Assembly (NCBI RefSeq): GCF_008386395.1
Contig: NZ_CP043761.1
Coordinates: 2,976,001 to 3,040,000 of the forward strand
Length of the DNA: 64,000 nucleotides
Direction of reading: 5' to 3'
Source: Paenibacillus sp. 37
Lineage (GTDB): Bacteria; Bacillota; Bacilli; Paenibacillales; Paenibacillaceae
The position numbers and the translations under genes were made by a program. The notes beneath the pieces are model-generated. The model was given only the letters and a program-made list of their open reading frames with translations. It had not been told where the DNA came from and made no database searches. Positions 19,701-30,600 of the stretch are shown piece after piece; positions within the stretch are counted from its first letter, which is position 1; each line of letters begins with the position of its first letter.

Positions 19701-21623
19701 ATCCGGGAAACAGCGGTTCTGGCTCATCAGGACCCGCAGGGAAATGGGGCGTTATGCGCCTATGTTGTAGCCGAAGGCGAAGCAGTGTGGACAGCTGCTA
19801 CCGTTCGGGACTGGCTGGAAGCGGAACTGCCGGATTATATGATCCCAGCCTATGTGGTGCAGCTGGATCAGCTGCCGCTGACGTCTCATGGCAAGCTGGA
19901 CCGCAAGGCGTTACCTGAGCCGGACCACCATCTGCCTGCCGCGCCGGAGACAGAAGCACCGCGCAACGAGGTGGAACACCTACTGGTGGACATTTGGCGT
20001 GACGTGTTAAACATGGAGGAGCTGGGCATCAATCACCAGTTCTTTGTCTCCGGGGGAGACTCCATCAAGGCACTCCAGATCGGATCACGTCTGGCCCGAG
20101 CGGGACTGCGGATGGAGGTCCGGGATTTGTTTGCCTATCCAAAGATTCGGGATCTCTCCCCGTATGTGAAATGGGATCAGCGTGAGCGCCGGAGCCAGGA
20201 GCCGGTGGAAGGAGAAGTGCAGCTGACCCCGATTCAGCAGTGGTTTTTTGCGAACAACACGACGGAACAAAACCACTTCACACAGTCCTTCATGCTGCAT
20301 CGGGCAGCCGGGTTCAAGCCGGACGTGCTGGAACAGGTGCTGGATCGGTTGCTGGAGCATCATGATGCGCTGCGCATGAGGTATGAGATGCAAGCAGATG
20401 GTAGCATCCGCCAATTCAACCGTCCGGTTCAAACTGGAGAGCGGATGTATACCCTGCACCGATTTGATACACGGGGCTGGGATGAACCGGAGCGTCAGGT
20501 CTATGAGGCGGCTACCCGGGTGCAGCAGGCATGTAACCTGGAAGAGGGCAAGCTGGTACAGGTCGGGTGGTTTGAAGCCGAGAACGGGGACCATCTGCTG
20601 CTGGCGATTCATCACCTAGTCGTGGACGGGGTGTCCTGGCGAATCCTGCTGGAAGACATGGAAGTGCTGTATCAGCAGGCGGAGCGGGGAGAAGAGCTGG
20701 ATGCGGGCGAGAAGACCGACTCTTACCAGCGTTTCGCAGAAGCTGTGCAGGATTACGCGAACAGCCCGCAGGCCGCGAAGGAGCGAGCCTACTGGAGTAG
20801 ACTTGCAGCGGAGGGGGCGGGGCTGAACCTGGGAGAGCGGGAGGAATCGGCGGAACCAGATCGATTTGCGGACAGCCATACCGTGCAAAGCACCCTGAGT
20901 ACGGAAGTCACCCGGCAGCTGCTGCGGGAGAGCAATCGGGCCTATCAGACGGAGATCAATGATCTGCTGCTTAGTGCGCTGTACCTCGCGGTGCGGAAGC
21001 TGACGGGTGAGCTGAAGCTGAAAGTGAACCTGGAAGGCCATGGCCGGGAGGATGTGCTGGAAGGCATCGATCTCAGCCGCACCGTGGGCTGGTTTACGAC
21101 CCTGTACCCGGTACTGCTGGAAGGGGAGGCAGAGGACGAGCTTTCGGTCACCATCAAACGGGTGAAAGAAGGATTGCGCAAGGTACCTCATAAAGGCTTC
21201 AGCTATGGAGCGCTGAAATATGTGGCCCGGATGCCGGAGTTACAGGCGGAGAAGAAGGCTCCAATTCTATTTAACTATTTGGGAGAGATCGGAGCATCTG
21301 CAAATTCCGGGTGGGTTCATGCCTCGCATTTTAAACCGGGAGAAAGCATGGGCGAGCACATTGCCCGCATGAATCCGATTGAGCTAAATGTAGCCATCTA
21401 TAACGGAAGCCTGGCCCTTAGCACAACCTATACCAAGTCTGCGTTTTCAGAAGAAATGATTCTTAATTTAAACCAGTATTATATTGAAGCCATTGAACAG
21501 GTGGTTGATCACTGTATCAGCAAAGAACATGCGGAGAAGACATCTTCCGACTATGGATTTAGTGACTTGTCATTAGAGGATCTTGAAGATTTATTAAGCG
21601 AATATGAGCTGATTGAGGATTAA
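13785..21623 (+). CDS. bacB: Bacitracin-type peptide synthetase B, modules Lys and D-X7
   Basis: Two-module NRPS of 2612 residues, about the size of classical BacB. It begins with a TubC-type docking domain (residues 1-55), the likely contact to the C-terminus of BacA. Module 6: C (HHIVSDG, nt 14377), A 15330-16810 with code DAESIGSVC (the bacitracin Lys code), PCP (FELGGQSL, 16926). Module 7: C at 17105-18400 with HHLISDA instead of HHxxxDG; A 18440-19930 with code DGITIGAVA, which is not the Orn code (DVGEIGSID) expected at this position; PCP 20043; epimerase 20215-21560 (HHLVVDG, EGHGR). The second half of module 7 is shared almost base for base with module 9 of bacC. The gene lies 148 nt after bacA and 69 nt before bacC in the same direction, so one operon is likely. 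The residue at position 7 is D-configured and probably hydrophobic or aromatic, with low certainty. Confidence 0.9.
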   Translation: MNIAEFMNHLQRRNVKLYHQDGKIKMIGPREEIDADLKSQIKEHKQALIQFLIHQEEVWNAPIPKAQESTNEMYPLSRAQKRMYILYQMDDQGIAYNIPMAVKLTGHLELDLLEEAIGCVMERHEALRTSFVDDQGEPAQKIHSEIRFKLDFSERNESDMLVKIKQFIRPFDLTQAPLLRAELVRLDQDQHVLLMDMHHIVSDGMSFALFLNELAELYSGKPMTPVSIQYKDYVAWEKAKERSGDLKKQETYWLETLSGELPQLQMPLDYARPPEQNYAGQRMVTELDQELTRNLQRLADEHDVTMYMLLLSAYVVLLSKYTGQKDIIVGTPIAGRSHDHLKSVIGLFTNTIATRHNIDPEQTFSAFLNQVRRHTLNAYENQDYPFDELIEKLNLPMDRSRHTLFDTMFDLQHAEDYVFQLGQLQAEMCEFDLPVSKFDLSLTVIHYGSHMKLDLQYASELFARNSMERFLSHLMDMLNEIASNAMQKVSQLRMLSRQEEDQVLYQFNSKRVDSYQGTLNDWFEERAASTPERIAVVHGEKSMSYKQLNERVNKLARLLRVKGGKPNSIIGVMVERSLDMIVGILAVLKAGAAYLPIDPELPDDRVSYMLRDSGAVLLLNGCPFRDRLHITSELAMDNPEIEHMEPGNPERVNHQGDLAYVIYTSGSTGAPKGVMTTHGNVLNYISAFLNRVPLTEEDTVLQVVSFSFDAFTEEVFPLLAVSGRIVLSGKLNETHVDDLVMQIEKENITVLSCSPLLLNELDKNRHLRPHANMKFISGGDVLKYEYVRNMVGSAQVYNSYGPTEATVCATYYRVMPQDEGRVSIPVGSPLGNYEVFILDEHQQPVPIGVAGELYIGGAGVAKGYLNLAELTESRFVDHLLASGTKMYRTGDMGKWLPDGNIEFLGRNDEQIKIRGYRVEIREVEHHLADHPDVSDAVVITQKDQKGQLCLCAYIVWNSPEHVHGFDELKTHARERLPAYMIPSWFMSLEQIPRTLNGKADLNVLPHPDVDSMANTTYVAPSNELECILASIWEEILELRPIGVDHSFFELGGQSLRAFAMMSAIQRKLELRITLKDIFNMPTIRQLAAWLRTVETQRTFRIQKANEKPHYPLSAAQRRLYILDRVQQTGLMYNMPLIIRLSKEAEQVRMEQTLLEIIHRHEGLRTSFTEIDGEPVQRIHAQVNFNLLVGNGLQQDFDPFIHSFIQPFDLEKAPLFRAALWRTEISQYLCLDMHHLISDAVSIDILIQEIGQIYEHKQLAPFTLQYKDYAEWSLAPEQQEQRQEHQQYWTDMLKGELPVLNLPLDFSRPAIQSYEGNRLQCAVDFELTQKLRLLAAENGVTLFVLLLTAYTILLARYTSQDDIIIGTTVAGREHPELEDMVGMFVNTLALRFYPEPDMSLQQLLHHIRDTTLDGFAHQDYPFDELVSKLEVKRDASRSALFDTLFTLQAEQTTGMDANGLLAEYYPFSHPTAKFDLSVTALETAEGIEMFYGYASRLFKEETIEKLAGHYNEILKEIVNDTQRTIGEINLVTEKERELLLYQFNNNVRDYAQRKSVPEQIADHAVHYPNKVAVVYDGQQLTYSELNERATDVAEALLDLGVHKQMPVGIMMDRSLEMMVGLLGILKSGGAYMPLDPAFPEERIRYMLEDSGASVVVTQAHLLSQVNRVGVSCEALVVDDHCSPIQSIREKGGRTARHGVSKIRHNDHDLAYIIYTSGSTGLPKGVLIEHGSFANFCYGFIESQQITERDRAANYLQITFDGSIIDIFPTLVVGAELHIIPSQLRLDMSQLNAYMNAHSITLITLPPKVCEVFIHQPNTSLRLLIAGGEQLKLSFLPDYPLINAYGPTENTVATTYQRVDQVHGNIPIGKPLPNIWTYVMNSDHQLCPVGVAGELYIAGNSVARGYLNNPELTAEKFVDNPHEPGGKMYRTGDLVRWLPGGNLQFMGRTDQQVKIRGYRIELGEIEQQLLKHPAIRETAVLAHQDPQGNGALCAYVVAEGEAVWTAATVRDWLEAELPDYMIPAYVVQLDQLPLTSHGKLDRKALPEPDHHLPAAPETEAPRNEVEHLLVDIWRDVLNMEELGINHQFFVSGGDSIKALQIGSRLARAGLRMEVRDLFAYPKIRDLSPYVKWDQRERRSQEPVEGEVQLTPIQQWFFANNTTEQNHFTQSFMLHRAAGFKPDVLEQVLDRLLEHHDALRMRYEMQADGSIRQFNRPVQTGERMYTLHRFDTRGWDEPERQVYEAATRVQQACNLEEGKLVQVGWFEAENGDHLLLAIHHLVVDGVSWRILLEDMEVLYQQAERGEELDAGEKTDSYQRFAEAVQDYANSPQAAKERAYWSRLAAEGAGLNLGEREESAEPDRFADSHTVQSTLSTEVTRQLLRESNRAYQTEINDLLLSALYLAVRKLTGELKLKVNLEGHGREDVLEGIDLSRTVGWFTTLYPVLLEGEAEDELSVTIKRVKEGLRKVPHKGFSYGALKYVARMPELQAEKKAPILFNYLGEIGASANSGWVHASHFKPGESMGEHIARMNPIELNVAIYNGSLALSTTYTKSAFSEEMILNLNQYYIEAIEQVVDHCISKEHAEKTSSDYGFSDLSLEDLEDLLSEYELIED
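19485..21246 (+). repeat. Near-identical 1.76 kb block, copy 1 (module 7 A C-terminal part, PCP, E)
   Basis: This stretch matches 27282-29043 at a constant offset of 7797 nt without indels. Only a handful of substitutions were seen, for example Thr/Met and Ala/Val changes in the E domain near 20901 and 21127. It encodes the last A-domain motifs, the PCP and most of the epimerase. It is visibly richer in G and C than the flanking module sequences. The boundaries are those of the identity and do not coincide with gene ends. Confidence 0.93.
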
Positions 21624-21692
21624 TATTTGTCTATTTTCATCCCAAGTTTAGGACAGCTTAGGTACGATCCAATAAGGAGATGATATCGGTCC

Positions 21693-24600
21693 ATGAAGGC
21701 AAAAGTCGAGAAAATATACCCATTATCCCCGATGCAAAGAGGAATGCTGTTTCATGCGCTCGAAAATCCGTCTGAAGATGCCTATTTTGAACAAACGGTA
21801 CTGGATATCCGCGGGGAGATAGATCCCGAAATTCTGGAGCAAAGCTTCAATCAGTTGCTTGAACGACATGAAATATTGAGAGCCTCAGTTCATACCAAAT
21901 TGGAGGAGCCCGTTCATGTTGTGCTTGCGAGGCGGACGATCGGGTTTACCTTTCACGATCTGAGGGGCAGGTCAGACGATGAAGTCGCTGCCTTAATGCA
22001 AGATTTTATGGAGAAGGATCGTGCAAAAGGATTTAATTTGTCCAAGGACAGCCTGCTTCGAATCGCTCTTGTTTGTACTGGTGAACAGCATTTCCAGATG
22101 ATCTGGACGTTTCACCATATGATACTGGATGGCTGGAGCATGGGCATTCTCTTCAATGAATTGCTGGATATATATGCTGATAGATCCAATGGCTTACCGT
22201 CTAAAATGGCAGATACCCGTCCCTATAGCAATTACATGAAGTGGCTCCAGCAGCAGGAACAGGAATCGGGCCTTGGGTACTGGGAGCATTATCTGTCAGG
22301 ATACAGTGAGAAGACCGGCTTGCCTTCGATAAACCGACCAACAAGTGAGATGGCGTTCTCCAGAAGAGAGAAGAAAATAGAGTTTTCCCAAGCTCTCACC
22401 ACAAAAATGAAAGAGATGGCGCAGAAACATGCCGTGACACTCCACACCGTCGTTCAAGCGATGTGGGGGTTTCTGCTCGCCAAATATAATGATAACGAAG
22501 ATGCTGTCTTTGGGACCGTTGTATCTGGGAGGGATGCAGCCGTGGATGGCATTGAGAATATGGTTGGTTTGTTTATCAATACCATTCCTACACGTGTCAC
22601 CTTTTCTGGAGAGCAACCATTTGTGGAGCTTATGAAAAAGATTCAGTCGGACGCATTGAACAGTCAGGCGTATCAATATTTAAGTCTGGCCGAGGTGCAG
22701 GCCCGCACTGAACTCAAACATGATCTGCTTGATCATGTCGTTGTGTTTGAAAATTATGCTCTGGATACGAGGAAGATGGCAGAGCGGTCCAATCTGGGTT
22801 TTGAAATCAACGAGATCACTGGAGAGGAACGAACTAACTATCCGTTTACAATGGCTGCTGGACTTGGAGAGAAGTTGACGCTGCTGCTCATTTATGACGA
22901 ACATGTCTATGAACCGGCTCTGATGGATCAGATTGAGACGCATATGAAAGCGATTATCCATCAAATTACGTCAGATGAGAGTATTCATATCCAGGATATT
23001 ACTCTCGTCTTGAACGATGAACTTCCGATGCTTGAAATGGTTTCAAATGGGGCTGTGACGGATTATCCCAAATGGAAAACCATTCCCCAGCTTTTTGATG
23101 AACAAGTCCAGAAAACGCCTCATGCCACCGCCCTTATTATGGATGATATGCACATCACCTACCGTGAATTGCAGGAAAAAGCGGATCAAATGGCATCCCG
23201 GTTATACGAATTTGGGCTACCCAAGCAGGCAGTGGTAGGACTGCTGGCAGACCGCTCGGTAGAGATGATTGTGGGCATACTCGGGATTCTGAAAGCAGGG
23301 GCAGCTTATCTTCCCATGGACCCGGGCTGGCCGGAAGAAAGAATAAGTCATATGCTTCAGGACAGCAGGTCTGCGGTGCTCTTGACACAGCCCGAATGGA
23401 TCAGCCAGGCACCGCTGAATTTTCCAATGTTACCGCTGTATGGGGACTACATGAATCATATGCCTGCGGTCATGGAGATGGCGGCTGCCACACAGGTAAT
23501 GGAAGTGAAGCCTGACAAGGAGAGCCGCATGGATGATCTGGCCTACATGATCTACACGTCTGGCTCTACCGGATTGCCCAAAGGAGTGATGATCTCTCAT
23601 GCAAACGTAATTCGGGTTGTATGTGAGACGGATTACATTGATATTTGCCCGGAAGACCGGATTTTGCAGCTTTCGAATTATGCGTTTGACGGATCTGTCT
23701 TTGATATTTTTGGCGCACTTTTGAACGGAGCCAGTCTGGTTCTGCTCAAGCAGGACACGGTTCTGGACACCCAAGCGCTCGCCGAAGTTATCGTTCGTGA
23801 GAAAGTCACGGTTTCTTTCATGACGACCGCACTGTTTAATCTGCTCGTTGATCGTGAGCCGGAATGTCTTCGCGGCTTCCGCAAAATATTATTTGGGGGC
23901 GAGCGGGCATCCGTGGCCCAGGCCAGGAAAGGACTGGATATTCTCGGATCGGATCGCCTGATTCACGTATACGGACCCACAGAAAGCACGGTTTTTGCTA
24001 CAGCTTATCCCATTAGGTCCATCGAAGCAGCGGTTACCAACCTTCCCATCGGAAAACCAATTGCCAATACTTCGGTCTGGGTGATGGACCGGTACCAGAA
24101 TCCCGTTCCAGCTGGTATTCCAGGAGAGTTATGTATCTCCGGAGATGGTTTGAGCTTGGGGTATTTGAATAACAAGGAACTAACCGATTCCCGATTCGTT
24201 CCACATCCCTTGCTTGAGGGAACACGGATGTATCGCACAGGTGATCGAGTACGCCGGCTCCAAAATGGAGATATTGAGTTTCTCGAACGCTTGGACCATC
24301 AGGTTAAATTGCGCGGTTACCGCATTGAATTGGGCGAGATTGAGCATGTTCTGCTGGAGCATGAAGGGATTCGCGAAGGGGTCGTAGTGACGAGAAAAGA
24401 TGCAGCCGACCAGGACATATTGATTGCATATCTAAAGGCTGATCCAGCGCTGACAACCACCGGAATTCGTACGTATGTATCGGAGCGCCTGCCGGACTAC
24501 ATGGTTCCTTCCTATTTTATCCTGCTCAATGAGCTTCCCCTAACAGGAAATGGAAAGGTTGATCGCAGGGCGCTACCTGAACCGGCAGAATGTATAGAGC

Positions 24601-27600
24601 ATTTGAAGCATGACCAATATGAAGCACCAAGTACGGTGCTGGAGAATCGCATTTGCACCATATGGAAAGAAATTTTGGGAGTGCAGATTGCGGGGGTTCA
24701 TGATCACTTCTTTGAGTCCGGCGGTCATTCACTCAAAGCGACAGCACTGGCATCACGAATTCACAAAGAGATTCAGGTGATGGTGCCGATTCGACAGCTT
24801 TTCCTTGCTCCAACCATCCGAGGTATTGCCAATTACATTGAATCTGCTGCCAAAGAGGACTATCTTTCCATACAATCGGCCGAATCAAAGCCCTATTATG
24901 CACTCTCTTCTGCTCAACGCAGACTTCATATGCTGCATCAGATTTCGGATACCGGAACTTCATATAATATGCCTGCAGTGATGAAGGTATCTGGAGAACT
25001 GGACGTGGTGCGATTTGAAGAGGCATTCCGGCAATTGGTACAGAGACATGAGTCATTCAGGACGTCCTTTGTCATTGTGGATGGCGAACCCGTCCAACGG
25101 ATTCATTCACATGTTCCGTTTGCTGTTGAACATATTGAACTGGGAAGCCGATCTCTGGAAGAAACGCTTTCGGATCGAATTCGTCCATTCGAGCTGGACA
25201 AGGCCCCATTAATGCGGGTTGAACTTGTGAAAATCAGTGAACAGGAACATGCAGTCGTGATGGACATGCATCATATTATCGCAGATGGTGTGTCAACGGG
25301 TGTGCTTGTTCAGGAGTTTCATGAATTGTATGAGGGGAAATCTCTGCCTGAGCTGAAGTTACAGTACAAGGATTACTCCGAGTGGCAGAAGGATTGGTTT
25401 AATAGTGAAGGGCTGAAGACACAGGAGACCTACTGGCTCAATCGATTTGAGGGAGAAATTCCGGTTCTTCAATTGCCAACAGACTGGCCAAGACCGCAAG
25501 TGTACTCTTTTAAAGGAAACCGGGTGCGATTTGTTTGTGACGAACAGCTCACACGTGAACTGCATCAATTGGCCAGAGATCATGAAGCGACACTATATAT
25601 GGTACTGCTGGCTGCTTATACAACTTTACTTTCCAGATATTCAGGACAAGATGATATTGTCGTGGGATCTCCGATTGCGGGGCGTAAACACGCAGATCTC
25701 CAGCAGGTGATCGGTATGTTTGTTAATACACTTGCCATGCGGAATTATCCTGTAGCGGAACGGTCCTTCAGTGATTTCCTGAGAGAAGTGAAGGAGAATG
25801 CATTACAGGCTTATGAAAATCAGGATTATCCGCTTGATGAGCTCATCAACAAACTTCGTGTCTCAAGAGACAGAAGCAGAAACGCATTGGTGGATACGAT
25901 GTTTGTGCTGCAAAATCTGGAGCTTGAGCGTACATCCGGACAACAATGGATTGATTTACACGTTGAGCCTTATGAGACGGAACTGCCCATTGCCAAATTT
26001 GATCTGACTCTTGCTGCTGTTGTACAGAATGGCCAACTTGAGTTTGAACTGGAATATTGCAGTGATCTGTTTTCCCTTCAAACGGTTGAAAACATGAGCC
26101 ATCATTTTATTCAATTGTTAAAAGGGATATTAAGCAATCCCCAAGGCAAGCTGGGTGAGTTTGAAGTCGTATCTGAGGAAGAGAAGCAGACGCTACAGCA
26201 TGTCTATAATGATAACGCCTGCTCTTATCCGCTGCACCAGCGGGTGTACGAGTGGATTGAGCAAAATGCTCTGCGGACACCTGATCAGGTTGCGGTTATG
26301 CATGATGGCAGAAGCATGACCTATTATGAGCTAAATGAGGCGGCAGACTTCCTGGCAGCTCGCCTGCGTCAGCGTGGTGTAACCAGAGAAACGGTCGTTG
26401 GTATTATGATGGATCGGTCTGTAGAAATGATTGCGGGCATTCTCGGTATTATGAAATCAGGAGGAGCTTATTTACCACTGGACCCATCAACTCCGGTTGA
26501 GCGAATCCGGTACATGCTTCAGGATAGCGGGGCAGGACTGGTTGTGACCCAGAACCTTTGGTCAGATCGGCTCAGAGCTGCTGATTCCGAATGTGTGACA
26601 TTCATTCTGGATGAGGCAGCATTGAAGGATTGGAATGCTGCGGCATCACTCCAAATTCCGTCTGTAGCTGATTCGGCAACGATGACCACAAACCCTGATG
26701 ATTTGGCATATATCATCTACACTTCAGGTTCTACAGGTATGCCAAAGGGGGTACAGGTTGAGCAAAGCGCCTTGACCAACTTCTGTTGTGGATATATAGA
26801 TGCTCTACAGTTAACTGAGAGAGACCGGGTGGCAAACTATCTCCAAATGACCTTTGACGCTTCGATTAGTGAAATTTTCCCTGCACTGATGTCAGGGGCT
26901 ACACTTCATATCATTCCGACCGAGCTGAGACTGGATATATTGAGGCTGAATGAATACTTATCGGAGTATGGAATAACGGTTGCGACTCTTTCTTCCAAGG
27001 TATGTGAATCATTTGTTGAACTGCCAAATTCGTCATTACGTTTGCTCGTTTCGGGGGGAGAGCAGCTTAAACTTCATAATCTTCCGAATTACAAGCTGAT
27101 CAACGCTTACGGACCAACGGAAAATACGGTGGTTACCACTCTGCATGAAGTCGATTCCATAGAGGGTGTCATTCCTATAGGCAAACCTTTTACGAATACA
27201 AGAATTTTTATTTTGAATGATCATCTTCAATTCTGTCCGATAGGTGTGACCGGGGAGATGTACATTGCCGGTCACAGTCTGGCACGGGGCTACCTTAATA
27301 ATCCGGAACTGACAGCCGAGAAATTTGTAGACAACCCGTATGAACCCGGCGGCAAAATGTACCGGACAGGTGATCTGGTGCGCTGGCTACCTGGTGGCAA
27401 CCTACAATTTATGGGGCGTACCGATCAACAGGTGAAAATCCGTGGATACCGGATTGAGCTTGGCGAGATCGAGCAACAACTGCTGAAACATCCGGCGATC
27501 CGGGAAACAGCGGTTCTGGCTCATCAGGACCCGCAGGGAAATGGGGCGTTATGCGCCTATGTTGTAGCCGAAGGCGAAGCAGTGTGGACAGCTGCTACCG

Positions 27601-30600
27601 TTCGGGACTGGCTGGAAGCGGAACTGCCGGATTATATGATCCCAGCCTATGTGGTGCAGCTGGATCAGCTGCCGCTGACGTCTCATGGCAAGCTGGACCG
27701 CAAGGCGTTACCTGAGCCGGACCACCATCTGCCTGCCGCGCCGGAGACAGAAGCACCGCGCAACGAGGTGGAACACCTACTGGTGGACATTTGGCGTGAC
27801 GTGTTAAACATGGAGGAGCTGGGCATCAATCACCAGTTCTTTGTCTCCGGGGGAGACTCCATCAAGGCACTCCAGATCGGATCACGTCTGGCCCGAGCGG
27901 GACTGCGGATGGAGGTCCGGGATTTGTTTGCCTATCCAAAGATTCGGGATCTCTCCCCGTATGTGAAATGGGATCAGCGTGAGCGCCGGAGCCAGGAGCC
28001 GGTGGAAGGAGAAGTGCAGCTGACCCCGATTCAGCAGTGGTTTTTTGCGAACAACACGACGGAACAAAACCACTTCACACAGTCCTTCATGCTGCATCGG
28101 GCAGCCGGGTTCAAGCCGGACGTGCTGGAACAGGTGCTGGATCGGTTGCTGGAGCATCATGATGCGCTGCGCATGAGGTATGAGATGCAAGCAGATGGTA
28201 GCATCCGCCAATTCAACCGTCCGGTTCAAACTGGAGAGCGGATGTATACCCTGCACCGATTTGATACACGGGGCTGGGATGAACCGGAGCGTCAGGTCTA
28301 TGAGGCGGCTACCCGGGTGCAGCAGGCATGTAACCTGGAAGAGGGCAAGCTGGTACAGGTCGGGTGGTTTGAAGCCGAGAACGGGGACCATCTGCTGCTG
28401 GCGATTCATCACCTAGTCGTGGACGGGGTGTCCTGGCGAATCCTGCTGGAAGACATGGAAGTGCTGTATCAGCAGGCGGAGCGGGGAGAAGAGCTGGATG
28501 CGGGCGAGAAGACCGACTCTTACCAGCGTTTCGCAGAAGCTGTGCAGGATTACGCGAACAGCCCGCAGGCCGCGAAGGAGCGAGCCTACTGGAGTAGACT
28601 TGCAGCGGAGGGGGCGGGGCTGAACCTGGGAGAGCGGGAGGAATCGGCGGAACCAGATCGATTTGCGGACAGCCATACCGTGCAAAGCACCCTGAGTATG
28701 GAAGTCACCCGGCAGCTGCTGCGGGAGAGCAATCGGGCCTATCAGACGGAGATCAATGATCTGCTGCTTAGTGCGCTGTACCTCGCGGTGCGGAAGCTGA
28801 CGGGTGAGCTGAAGCTGAAAGTGAACCTGGAAGGCCATGGCCGGGAGGATGTGCTGGAAGGCATCGATCTCAGCCGCACCGTGGGCTGGTTTACGACCCT
28901 GTACCCGGTACTGCTGGAAGGGGAGGTAGAGGACGAGCTTTCGGTCACCATCAAACGGGTGAAAGAAGGATTGCGCAAGGTACCTCATAAAGGCTTCAGC
29001 TATGGAGCGCTGAAATATGTGGCCCGGATGCCGGAGTTGCAGACGGAGCGTCCAGCATCCATTTCGTTTAACTATCTCGGTGAGATGGACGGAGGCATGA
29101 TTGGGGAAGCCATGTTCCGGGAGTCTCGTTTCTCTACGGGGCAAACGATTGGTGGCCATATCGCCCGAAATAACCCGATTGAACTGAACGCCTTCGTTTC
29201 CGGTGGGAAGTTACATCTCAACGTAACAGCAAACCAAACTGCGGTGGACATGCCGCTTGTAAGCCGATTTGCAGAGACGTTTTTCGAACGATTAACGGAA
29301 ATTGTGGACCATTGCTTGTCTCAGCGTGAAACGACATATACGCCTTCCGACTATGGTGATCCAAACCTGGCACTGGAGGAGTTAGATCTTATTAAGTCAG
29401 CCTGTCCGGGCGTGATCATTGAACGGATTTATCCATTAACCAATATGCAGCAAGGCATGCTCTTTCACGCGATGGAAGATCCGTCATCAACTGCGTATTT
29501 CCAGCAAACGGTCATGGAGATTCGCGGGGAAGTGAACCCGGATGATCTGCAATCCAGTTTCAATGAGCTCATGAACAGACATGAAGCGTTGAGAGCTTCA
29601 TTTATACATCGAGATTTGGAAGAACCGAGACAGGTCATTATGCAAAATCTCACCATTGAATTTGAATTTCAAGACTGGACAGCTTTGGAAGCAAATCAAT
29701 CAGCAGCACAGTTGGAAACTTTTTCACAGCAGGATAAGGCTCGCAGTTTCCGTCTGGATACACAGCCGCTTATGCGTGCAGCTCTGTTTCGCACCACAGA
29801 TGAATCCTATACCCTTGTATGGAGCCATCATCATATTTTGCTGGATGGATGGTGTCTGGGAATTATATTATCCGAGCTGTTCCAGATCTATAAGGCCAAG
29901 CTTGAGAATAAGGCGCACAACCTGAAGGAGCCGAAACGATATCATCAATATATTGAATGGCTCATTCGTCAGGACAAGGATGAGGCCCAAGCGTATTGGA
30001 GACGTTATCTGGAGAATTATGACACACAGTCGAGTGTTCCAGGTTTGCTTCTTACAGAGCATGATGTTCCGTATTTGCGAAAAGAACAGACGATATCTTT
30101 GGGTCAGGAGTTAACCCGCCAATTAAATGAAATAGGTGCTCATTATGGGGTGACGTTGAATACCGTCATTCAATGTATCTGGGGTCTGGTGCTGGCCAGA
30201 TATAATGATACGGAGGACGTCATATTTGGAACCGTAGTCTCTGGCAGAGAAGCGCCAGTTGAAGGCATAGAAGAGATGATAGGGTTGTTCATCAATACGA
30301 TTCCCGTTCGGATTGGTTACCCGCATCAAAAGCATTTTGGCGACGTACTCCAGGCCGTTCAGAAACAAGCCGTTGAAAGTCAGCGATTTAATTATTTGAA
30401 TCTGGCTGAGGTTCAGGCATTGAGTGATCTCAATAAGGAATTAATGGATCACGTCTTTGTATTTGAGAACTATGCCCTGGATCATGGAGCCGTTCAACAA
30501 TCCAGCACTGGGGTTGGTTTTGAAATTACCGGACTGCATGCGGAGGAACAGAGCAACTACGGATTCCTGATTTCGGCAACACCTGGCGACAGCCTGACCC

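Noticed and set aside
19485..29043. Duplicated block considered as an insertion sequence or transposon
   Set aside because: There is no transposase, no terminal inverted repeat and no target duplication; both copies continue the NRPS reading frame.
28413..29159. Minus-strand frame of 248 codons repeated at 20616-21191
   Set aside because: It occurs twice only because the 1.76 kb coding block is duplicated; it is antisense to the epimerase domains.
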